From Flavobacterium sp. LHD-85 (GTDB lineage: Bacteria > Bacteroidota > Bacteroidia > Flavobacteriales > Flavobacteriaceae), in the NCBI RefSeq assembly GCF_030929595.1, contig NZ_JAVFVR010000017.1, positions 62,001 through 126,000 on the forward strand: a stretch of 64,000 nt of DNA. The letters are read 5' to 3'. Within the stretch, counting starts at the first letter, position 1. Every line of letters begins with the position of its first letter. The notes under the pieces are model-generated. The model saw nothing but the letters and a program-made list of their open reading frames with translations, made no database searches and had not been told where the DNA came from. The position numbers were made by a program, and so were the translations under genes. Positions 43,548 to 50,914 of this stretch are shown here, in pieces.

Positions 43548-45221
43548 ATGTGTGGAATTGTATGTGCCTTTGATCTTAAACAAAAAGCCGAAGCGTTAAG
43601 ACCTCAAGTATTAGAAATGTCAAAAATCATCCGTCACCGTGGACCAGACTGGAGCGGAATTTTCAGCAATGATAAAGCGATTCTTTCTCATGAGCGTTTG
43701 GCAATTGTAGATCCAGCGTCAGGAAAGCAACCTTTATTTACTGAAGACAAAAAATTAGTTTTGGCTGCGAATGGGGAAATTTACAACCACAGAGATCTTC
43801 GTAAACAATTTGCTGGTAAATATAACTTTCAAACTGAAAGCGACTGCGAGGTTATTCTAGCATTATATAAAGAAAAAGGAGTAAGCTTTGTTGATGAATT
43901 AAACGGAATCTTCGGATTTGCAATTTATGACGTTGATAAAGATGAGTATTTCGTAGCTCGTGACCACATGGGAATTATTCCATTATATATTGGATGGGAT
44001 CAGCACGGAACTTTCTACGTAGCTTCTGAGTTAAAAGCTTTGGAAGGATATTGCACAAAAATCGAATTATTCCCTCCTGGACATTATTTATCAAGTAAAG
44101 ACGGAGAATTTGTACAATGGTACAAAAGAGACTGGACAGAATATGATGCAGTAAAAGACAATGAAACTAGTATTCCAGAAATCAGAAAAGCATTGGAAGC
44201 TGCGGTTCACAGACAATTAATGAGTGACGTTCCTTACGGAGTTTTACTTTCTGGAGGTTTAGATTCTTCTATTACTTCGGCTGTAGCTAAGAAATTTGCT
44301 CAAAAAAGAATTGAGTCAGATGATACTACAGATGCTTGGTATCCGCAATTGCACTCTTTCTCAGTTGGATTGGAAGGTTCTCCAGATTTAGCTGCAGCAA
44401 GAAAAGTGGCAGATCATATTGGAACTATTCACCACGAAATCAAATTTACTATCCAAGAAGGATTAGATGCAGTTCGTGATGTAATTTACAACCTTGAAAC
44501 GTATGATGTAACTACAGTGAGAGCTTCGACTCCAATGTGGTTAATGGCGAGAGTGATCAAATCTATGGGAATCAAAATGGTTCTTTCTGGAGAAGGAGCA
44601 GATGAGTTATTTGGAGGATATTTATATTTCCACAAAGCACCAAACGCTAGAGAATTCCACGAAGAAAACGTTCGTAAATTAGGAAAACTTCACATGTACG
44701 ATTGTTTACGTGCAAACAAAAGTTTGGCTGCTTGGGGAATCGAAGGGCGTGTGCCATTCTTAGATAAAGAATTTATGGATGTTGCAATGCGCATCAACCC
44801 ACAAGATAAAATGATCAACAAAGAGCATCCGATGGAAAAATGGGTTGTTCGTAAAGCTTTTGAAGATATGCTTCCAGAAAGTGTTGCTTGGAGACAAAAA
44901 GAGCAGTTTTCTGATGGAGTAGGATACAGCTGGATTGATACTTTGAAAGAAGTGGTAGCTAGAGAAGTTTCAGATGAGCAATTGGCAAACGCAAGATTCA
45001 AATTCCCATTGCAAACTCCAACTTCTAAAGAAGAGTATTACTATCGTTCAATTTTCACAGAACATTTCCCAAGCGATGCTGCAGCATTATGCGTGCCTCA
45101 GGAAGCAAGTGTGGCTTGTAGTACAAAAATCGCTTTGGAGTGGGATGAGGCTTTCAAAAACATGAATGATCCGTCAGGAAGAGCAGTAGCTAATGTTCAC
45201 GATGATGCTTACGTTAAATAA
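43548..45221 (+). CDS. asnB: Asparagine synthetase B, glutamine-hydrolysing
   Basis: Makes asparagine from aspartate, ATP and glutamine in the cytosol. The 557-aa protein matches E. coli AsnB along its length. The glutaminase nucleophile is C2, and R50, N75, E77 and D99 of the glutamine pocket are kept. The synthetase half has the ATP-pyrophosphatase loop SGGLDSS and the SGEGADELFGG motif. The start is fixed because the N-terminal Met must be removed to free Cys2. Ends with a hairpin terminator before the second copy. Confidence 0.96.
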   Translation: MCGIVCAFDLKQKAEALRPQVLEMSKIIRHRGPDWSGIFSNDKAILSHERLAIVDPASGKQPLFTEDKKLVLAANGEIYNHRDLRKQFAGKYNFQTESDCEVILALYKEKGVSFVDELNGIFGFAIYDVDKDEYFVARDHMGIIPLYIGWDQHGTFYVASELKALEGYCTKIELFPPGHYLSSKDGEFVQWYKRDWTEYDAVKDNETSIPEIRKALEAAVHRQLMSDVPYGVLLSGGLDSSITSAVAKKFAQKRIESDDTTDAWYPQLHSFSVGLEGSPDLAAARKVADHIGTIHHEIKFTIQEGLDAVRDVIYNLETYDVTTVRASTPMWLMARVIKSMGIKMVLSGEGADELFGGYLYFHKAPNAREFHEENVRKLGKLHMYDCLRANKSLAAWGIEGRVPFLDKEFMDVAMRINPQDKMINKEHPMEKWVVRKAFEDMLPESVAWRQKEQFSDGVGYSWIDTLKEVVAREVSDEQLANARFKFPLQTPTSKEEYYYRSIFTEHFPSDAAALCVPQEASVACSTKIALEWDEAFKNMNDPSGRAVANVHDDAYVK

Positions 45222-45260
45222 TTAAGAGTTTAATTTTTAGAATTAGTATATATATTGCCG

Positions 45261-45288
45261 AAAGACGTTCTTTTATGAGAGCGTCTTT
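45261..45288 (+). terminator. Terminator after asnB
   Basis: AAAGACG (45261-45267) pairs with CGTCTTT (45282-45288), extended inwards by a G-T wobble and TCT/AGA pairs; the tail is only weakly T-rich. The 310-bp gap 45222-45531 holds this hairpin and no gene; no exact TAnnTTTG box was found for the second copy. Confidence 0.65.
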
Positions 45289-45531
45289 CTTGTCTAAAAA
45301 AGTTTCTGTTTTTCAATATGTTAAAATAAAAAGTTTTGGTAATCGATTAAAATTTATTTCATGTATGACTTTCGTCGAAATAAAAGTTAAACCCTGAAAT
45401 TTTAGGATGCAAAATGTAGGAAAGCAGAAAATAATATTTAGTTTTGCTTTTAAGCAGAAATTTTAATGATTTTTTAATGTACAGCTTGTTTGAGCTTGGT
45501 ACATCAGAATAAAAATAAAAAATAGAATAGT

Positions 45532-47145
45532 ATGTCTGGATTGTTAGCCGTTATTGGCAAAGGAAAAGACCCCAAGCTTGTAAAAGAACTTTCTGAGAGA
45601 ATGTCGCATCGCGGACCTGATGAAAGCGATATTCATATTATGGAAAATGGCAGTATACTTTGTCATGAAAGCCTATCGATTATTGATCTTAACTCGGGGA
45701 AACAGCCAATTCAAGGAACTAGTAAAGCTTGGATGGTGCACGATGGAGAAATTTATAATTATCAGGAACTTAAAAATACAGTTTTAAAGGAGCATACTTT
45801 CAGAACCGAATCAGATTCAGAGGTAATTGTGCATCTGTATGAAGAATTTGGATATGATTTCTGCAACAAATTAGATGGGGATTTTGCTTTTGTGGTTATT
45901 GACGGCGATAAATATATTGCTGGCCGTGATCCAATTGGAATAAAACCTTTGTATTATGGTTTGGATGAAAGAGGAAGAATTTATTTTTCGTCAGAAATGA
46001 AATCTATTGCAGACCAGTGCAAATCGTTTTCTACTTTTCCTCCAGGACATTATTATACCGCAAAAACAGGTTTTGTAAAATATTATCGCCCAGAATACGA
46101 AGATCATAAAAATGCAACTCAGCCATTAGATCTAGATTTAATTCGCGAAAGCTTAATTCAGGCAACACGCAAACGTCTATTGGCAGAAGTGCCTCTAGGA
46201 GTTGTGTTATCGGGAGGTTTGGACACTTCATTGATTTCGGCTATCACCTCAAGGTTGTTAAAAGAAAAAGGAGAGAAATTGCATTCATTTTCTATCGGAT
46301 TAGATGCGGATGCTCCAGATAATACTGCAGCAAGAAAAGCAGCTGAATTTTTAGGAACTGAACATCACGAAATTCATTTTTCTGTAGAAGAAGGAGTGGA
46401 GGCCTTAGAAAAAGTAATTTGTCATATTGAAACCTATGATATTATTTCGGTTAGATCTGGTGTTCCAATGTATTTGCTTTCAAAAGCTATTGCTGATCAA
46501 GGTATAAAAGTGATCTTGTCTGGCGAAGGTGCAGATGAGGTTTTTGGAGGGCATTTGTATTTTAGAAATGCGCCTTCAGAAGAAGAATTTCAGGATGAAA
46601 CTATAGAACGAGTTCAGAAGCTATTTACAGCCGATTTGTTGCGTGCAGATAAAACAACAATGGCAAATGGTCTAGAAGTGCGAATTCCGTTTCTGGATAC
46701 AGAATTTTTGGATGTTGCAATTAGAATTAAAACAGAAGAGAAACAGCCAAAAACGTATGATGGCGTTGAAAAATACATTTTAAGAAAAGCTTTTGATACT
46801 GAAGATGCTTATTTGCCTTCAGAAGTTTTATGGCGTCAGAAAGAGCAATTCTCTGATGGAGTGGGGTATAATTGGGTTGATGAATTAATTGAATATTGCG
46901 CTACGCAAGTTTCAGATGAGCAATTGGCTGGAGCAAGCGCAGAATTTCCATACAACTCGCCAACGACTAAAGAAGCGTACTTGTATAGATCGATTTTTCA
47001 TAAATTCTATCCACAGGTTAGCGCGGCACAAACTGTTCGTAAATGGATTCCAAAATGGCAAGAAAACCTCGATCCAAGCGGAAGAGCAAATGCTGCCCAC
47101 TTAAATGGTAATTTTGAGCCAGTGAAAACTAGTGTTATTGCTTAG
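45532..47145 (+). CDS. Asparagine synthetase B paralogue with inactive glutaminase domain
   Basis: A 537-aa tandem paralogue of asnB. The amidotransferase domain is present but its key residues are changed: the nucleophile Cys2 is Ser2 (MSGLLAV), the glutamine-binding Arg of HERL is Ser47 (HESL), and the oxyanion Asn of ANGEIYN is Asp71 (HDGEIYN); E73 and D95 remain. An in-frame stop sits 9 bp upstream of the ATG, so no longer start could restore a cysteine. The synthetase half (SGGLDTS, SGEGADEVFGG, RVPFLD-equivalent, QKEQFSDGVGY) is intact. It could use free ammonia, work with the other AsnB, or have a different substrate. Confidence 0.9.
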   Translation: MSGLLAVIGKGKDPKLVKELSERMSHRGPDESDIHIMENGSILCHESLSIIDLNSGKQPIQGTSKAWMVHDGEIYNYQELKNTVLKEHTFRTESDSEVIVHLYEEFGYDFCNKLDGDFAFVVIDGDKYIAGRDPIGIKPLYYGLDERGRIYFSSEMKSIADQCKSFSTFPPGHYYTAKTGFVKYYRPEYEDHKNATQPLDLDLIRESLIQATRKRLLAEVPLGVVLSGGLDTSLISAITSRLLKEKGEKLHSFSIGLDADAPDNTAARKAAEFLGTEHHEIHFSVEEGVEALEKVICHIETYDIISVRSGVPMYLLSKAIADQGIKVILSGEGADEVFGGHLYFRNAPSEEEFQDETIERVQKLFTADLLRADKTTMANGLEVRIPFLDTEFLDVAIRIKTEEKQPKTYDGVEKYILRKAFDTEDAYLPSEVLWRQKEQFSDGVGYNWVDELIEYCATQVSDEQLAGASAEFPYNSPTTKEAYLYRSIFHKFYPQVSAAQTVRKWIPKWQENLDPSGRANAAHLNGNFEPVKTSVIA

Positions 47146-47153
47146 AAAAGAGG

Positions 47154-47184
47154 AATTCCAATTTTTTTAAATTCCAAATTCCAA
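47154..47184. repeat. 31-bp dispersed repeat, copy B (heptamer family)
   Basis: Identical to 13917-13947 over 31 bp. Located 8 bp after the second asnB gene. Confidence 0.75.
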
Positions 47185-47241
47185 GAAAAAGGAAAAACTT
47201 TAAAAAATAAAACTCCAAATTCCAAGTTGGAGCTGATATAG

Positions 47242-47278
47242 AAAAACCGAAATGCATTTTAATGTGATTTCGGTTTTT
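47242..47278 (+). terminator. Terminator after the asnB paralogue
   Basis: AAAAACCGAAAT (47242-47253) and ATTTCGGTTTTT (47267-47278) form a 12-bp perfect stem with a T-run tail, so readthrough towards gyrB is blocked. Confidence 0.85.
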
Positions 47279-47299
47279 TAATTTTAATGTATTAGGCAG

Positions 47300-47502
47300 A
47301 ATTTAGAATTTAGATTTTAGATTTTAGAATTTAGATTTTAGAATTTAGATTTTAGAATTTAGATTTTGGAATTTAGAATTTAGAATTTAGAATTTAGAAT
47401 TTGGAATTTGGAATTTGGAATTTGGGATTTGAGATTTGGAATTTGGGATTTGAGATTTGGGATTTGAGATTTGGGATTTGAGATTTGGGATTTGGGATTT
47501 TC
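47300..47502. repeat. 29-unit 7-bp tandem array upstream of gyrB
   Basis: 203 bp made of 29 consecutive heptamers with no insertion or deletion. Units run from AATTTAG/ATTTTAG (left) through AATTTGG to GATTTGG/GATTTGA (right). Variation is limited to fixed positions of the heptamer. The array belongs to the AAATTCC/CCAAATT family scattered in other gaps. Related fragments continue to about 47540. Confidence 0.9.
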
Positions 47503-47654
47503 AAAACTGGAATTTGGTATTTAAAATTTTGGGATTTTCAGAAAAATAGAATTTAAATTCATTTTTATCGTTATTTTTTGGTTTTTCAGACAATTGTGTT
47601 GATAACTTAAGTGCTTTAAGTCGTATTTTACTGGGTATATAGCTCGCGTTTTTA

Positions 47655-47662
47655 TATATTTG
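47655..47662 (+). promoter_or_regulatory. -7 promoter box of gyrB
   Basis: TATATTTG, exact TAnnTTTG, 38 bp ahead of the ATG at 47700. It overlaps the first bases of the longer reading from 47664, supporting the shorter start. Confidence 0.55.
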
Positions 47663-47699
47663 CGTGTTAGACAGTAAATACATTTTTAGAATAAATTAT

Positions 47700-49640
47700 A
47701 TGAGCGAAGAAATCAAGAAGAACAATTATTCAGCAGATAGTATTCAGGCATTAGAAGGAATGGAGCACGTAAGAATGCGTCCATCAATGTATATTGGAGA
47801 TGTAGGGGTTCGAGGACTGCATCATTTAGTTTACGAGGTTGTTGATAACTCTATTGATGAGGCCATGGGAGGGCATTGCGACACAATTGGTGTCTCGATA
47901 AACGAAGATGGTTCTGTTACAGTTGAAGATAACGGACGTGGTATTCCTGTTGATTTGCATAAAAAAGAAGGAGTTTCTGCACTTGAGGTTGTAATGACAA
48001 AAATTGGTGCCGGAGGTAAATTCGACAAAGATTCATATAAAGTTTCAGGAGGTTTGCACGGGGTTGGGGTTTCTGTAGTAAATGCCCTTTCTGTTCATAT
48101 GAAATCTACTGTATTTAGAGAAGGTAAAATTTATGAGCAGGAATACGAAAGAGGAAAATCTTTATATCCGGTAAAACAAATTGGAGAAACGGATAAAAGA
48201 GGTACGCGCCAGACTTTTTATCCAGATGATACGATCTTTACTCAAACTACTGAGTTTTCATACGATACACTTTCAGCACGTATGCGTGAGCTTTCTTTCT
48301 TGAATAAAGGAATCACAATTACGTTTACCGATAAGAGAGAAGTTGATGAAAAAGGCGAATTCAGAAGCGAAGTTTTCCATTCTGATGAAGGTCTTAAAGA
48401 ATACATCCGTTATTTAGATGGTAATCGTGAGCCAATTGTTTCTCATGTTATCAGTATGGATAATGATAAAGGCGAAATTCCAGTTGAGGTTGCCTTGATT
48501 TACAATACAAGTTATACAGAGAATATTTTTTCTTATGTAAATAATATCAATACTCACGAAGGAGGAACGCACTTGCAAGGTTTTAGAAGTGGTTTGACAA
48601 GAACACTTAAAAAATATGCTGATGCTTCTGGGTTATTAGATAAATTAAAATTCGAAATTGCTGGAGATGACTTCCGTGAGGGATTAACAGCAATTATTTC
48701 GGTAAAAGTATCTGAACCTCAATTCGAAGGTCAGACAAAAACTAAACTTGGAAATAGAGAGGTTGTTTCTCCAGTTTCTCAAGCGGTTGGAGAAATGCTA
48801 GAGAATTATTTGGAAGAAAATCCAAATGATGCGAAATTAATTATCCAAAAAGTAATCTTAGCAGCTCAAGCACGTCACGCGGCGAAAAAAGCGCGTGAAA
48901 TGGTGCAGCGTAAAACCGTTATGGGTGGCGGCGGATTACCAGGGAAATTATCAGACTGTTCTGAGCAAGATCCAGCAAGATGTGAGGTTTACCTTGTCGA
49001 GGGAGATTCGGCTGGTGGAACAGCAAAACAAGGACGCGATCGTAACTTTCAAGCAATTCTTCCGCTACGTGGTAAGATCTTGAACGTTGAAAAAGCGATG
49101 CATCATAAAGTATTCGAAAACGAAGAGATTAGAAATATCTTTACAGCTTTGGGAGTAACAGTAGGAACTGCAGAAGATAGTAAAGCGCTTAACTTAGAAA
49201 AATTAAGATATCATAAGGTAATCATCATGTGTGATGCCGATGTCGATGGTAGTCACATTTCTACCTTAATATTAACGTTCTTCTTCCGTTTTATGAAAGA
49301 ACTTATTGAAGAAGGTCACGTTTACATCGCAGCGCCACCTTTATACTTAGTTAAGAAAGGAAATAAAAAAGAATATGCTTGGAATGATGTTCAGCGTGAT
49401 CAAGCTAACGAAAGAATGGGAGGAAGTGCTAACATTCAACGTTATAAAGGTCTTGGAGAGATGAACGCGGAGCAATTATGGGAAACTACAATGGATCCGA
49501 ATTTCAGAACTTTGCGCCAAGTAAATATTGATAGTCTTGCAGAAGCTGATCAAGTTTTCTCTATGTTAATGGGGGATGAAGTACCGCCTCGTAGAGAGTT
49601 TATCGAGAAAAATGCAGTTTATGCAAATATTGACGCATAA
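47700..49640 (+). CDS. gyrB: DNA gyrase subunit B
   Basis: ATPase subunit of gyrase; drives negative supercoiling with GyrA (not in the window). The GHKL ATP-binding fold is clear (VDNSIDEAM, VEDNGRGIPV, GGLHGVGVSVVNALS), followed by the TOPRIM domain (EGDSAGGTAKQGRDR and MCDADVDGSHI) and the C-terminal ERMGGSANIQRYKGLGEMNAEQLWETTMDP segment. Length of 646 aa is normal for Bacteroidetes. The ATG at 47700 starts MSEEIKKNNYS, favoured over the reading from 47664. The start region is preceded by the large heptamer array. Confidence 0.97.
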   Translation: MSEEIKKNNYSADSIQALEGMEHVRMRPSMYIGDVGVRGLHHLVYEVVDNSIDEAMGGHCDTIGVSINEDGSVTVEDNGRGIPVDLHKKEGVSALEVVMTKIGAGGKFDKDSYKVSGGLHGVGVSVVNALSVHMKSTVFREGKIYEQEYERGKSLYPVKQIGETDKRGTRQTFYPDDTIFTQTTEFSYDTLSARMRELSFLNKGITITFTDKREVDEKGEFRSEVFHSDEGLKEYIRYLDGNREPIVSHVISMDNDKGEIPVEVALIYNTSYTENIFSYVNNINTHEGGTHLQGFRSGLTRTLKKYADASGLLDKLKFEIAGDDFREGLTAIISVKVSEPQFEGQTKTKLGNREVVSPVSQAVGEMLENYLEENPNDAKLIIQKVILAAQARHAAKKAREMVQRKTVMGGGGLPGKLSDCSEQDPARCEVYLVEGDSAGGTAKQGRDRNFQAILPLRGKILNVEKAMHHKVFENEEIRNIFTALGVTVGTAEDSKALNLEKLRYHKVIIMCDADVDGSHISTLILTFFFRFMKELIEEGHVYIAAPPLYLVKKGNKKEYAWNDVQRDQANERMGGSANIQRYKGLGEMNAEQLWETTMDPNFRTLRQVNIDSLAEADQVFSMLMGDEVPPRREFIEKNAVYANIDA

Positions 49641-49659
49641 AATAAAAAATTAATAATTT

Positions 49660-49710
49660 CAATTCGTTTAATTGTTTAAATTTACTAGACAATTAAACGA
49701 ATTGTCTTTT
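49660..49710 (+). terminator. Terminator after gyrB
   Basis: Perfect 16-bp arms at 49660-49675 and 49689-49704 (CAATTCG... and ...CGAATTG), then a T-run. Confidence 0.85.
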
Positions 49711-49753
49711 TAAGGAATAGACAAATAAATTAATAACCGATAAAGTAAAAAAT

Positions 49754-50689
49754 ATGAAAGTTACCATTGTAGGAGCAGGAAATGTTGGAGCTACATGTGC
49801 AGATGTTATTTCTTATAGAGGAATTGCAAGCGAAGTAGTATTGTTGGATATTAAAGAAGGTTTTGCCGAAGGTAAAGCATTGGATATTATGCAGTGTGCT
49901 ACAAACACAGGGTTTAATACCAAAGTTTCTGGAGTTACCAATGATTATTCTAAAACTGCTGGAAGTGATGTAGTTGTAATTACATCAGGAATTCCGAGAA
50001 AGCCAGGAATGACAAGAGAAGAATTAATCGGCATCAATGCAGGAATTGTGAAAACAGTTGCCGAGAACGTATTGAAGTATTCTCCAAATACAATTATTGT
50101 TGTAGTTTCTAATCCGATGGATACTATGACGTATTTAGCTTTAAAAGCTACAGGTCTTCCAAAAAATAGAATTATAGGAATGGGTGGAGCTTTAGATAGT
50201 TCTCGTTTTAGAACATATCTTTCATTGGCTTTAGATAAACCGGCAAATGATATTTCGGCAATGGTAATTGGAGGTCATGGAGATACAACTATGATTCCGT
50301 TAACGCGTTTAGCATCTTACAATGGAATTCCGGTAACGCAATTCCTTTCAGAAGAAGTATTGCAAAAAGTTGCGGCAGATACTATGGTAGGAGGAGCGAC
50401 CCTTACAGGGCTTCTAGGGACTTCTGCTTGGTATGCGCCAGGAGCTTCTGTGGCATATTTAGTAGATAGTATTTTGAATGATCAAAAGAAAATGATTGCA
50501 TGTTCTGTTTTTGTAGAAGGAGAATATGGGCAAAATGATATCTGTATAGGTGTACCATGTATAATTGGTAAAAACGGTGTGGAAGAAATTGTAGATATAA
50601 AATTAAACGATCAGGAGAAAGCATTATTTGCCAAAAGTGCAGATGCAGTTCGAAGCATGAATGATGCCCTAAAAGCGATTTTAGTATAA
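49754..50689 (+). CDS. mdh: Malate dehydrogenase
   Basis: NAD-dependent oxidation of malate to oxaloacetate in the TCA cycle. The 311-aa, LDH-like form has the Rossmann motif GAGNVGA (residues 7-13), substrate arginines in SGIPRKPGMTREEL and the catalytic pair D/H with GGHGDTTMIPLTR. Matches the bacterial mitochondrial-unlike, LDH-related MDH of Bacteroidetes. Bounded by terminators on both sides. Confidence 0.96.
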   Translation: MKVTIVGAGNVGATCADVISYRGIASEVVLLDIKEGFAEGKALDIMQCATNTGFNTKVSGVTNDYSKTAGSDVVVITSGIPRKPGMTREELIGINAGIVKTVAENVLKYSPNTIIVVVSNPMDTMTYLALKATGLPKNRIIGMGGALDSSRFRTYLSLALDKPANDISAMVIGGHGDTTMIPLTRLASYNGIPVTQFLSEEVLQKVAADTMVGGATLTGLLGTSAWYAPGASVAYLVDSILNDQKKMIACSVFVEGEYGQNDICIGVPCIIGKNGVEEIVDIKLNDQEKALFAKSADAVRSMNDALKAILV

Positions 50690-50711
50690 TAAAAACGGCA
50701 AAAAAGAAAAG

Positions 50712-50738
50712 AAGCTGCACTTTTGCAGCTTTTTTTTT
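50712..50738 (+). terminator. Terminator after mdh
   Basis: AAGCTGCA and TGCAGCTT (50712-50719, 50724-50731) form an 8-bp stem with a CTTT loop, then a long T-run. Confidence 0.88.
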
Positions 50739-50758
50739 GAGATTAATTAATAAATAAA

Positions 50759-50789
50759 TTGGTTAATATTTTCGTTAATTATATATTTG
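50759..50789 (+). promoter_or_regulatory. Promoter of secDF
   Basis: TTG at 50759-50761 and TATATTTG at 50782-50789 with 20 bp between, the full Bacteroidetes -33/-7 pattern. It predicts a leader of about 120 nt before secDF, long for this window; no riboswitch fold was recognised in it. Confidence 0.65.
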
Positions 50790-50914
50790 CTCGGTTTAAA
50801 AAAAAATTGGTAATTCGTGATCTCGTTTTTTTGTTTTAAAAAATCATGTCAGGGCTTATTTTATGGGACTTTAAAACAAAATCAAAAATAAAACATAATT
50901 AATTTTTAGTAATA

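Noticed and set aside
47300..47502. CRISPR array
   Set aside because: Units are 7 bp with no spacers and no cas genes nearby.
47501..47683. 60-codon minus-strand frame next to the heptamer array
   Set aside because: Made of repeat-derived sequence and overlaps the gyrB promoter; no recognisable protein.
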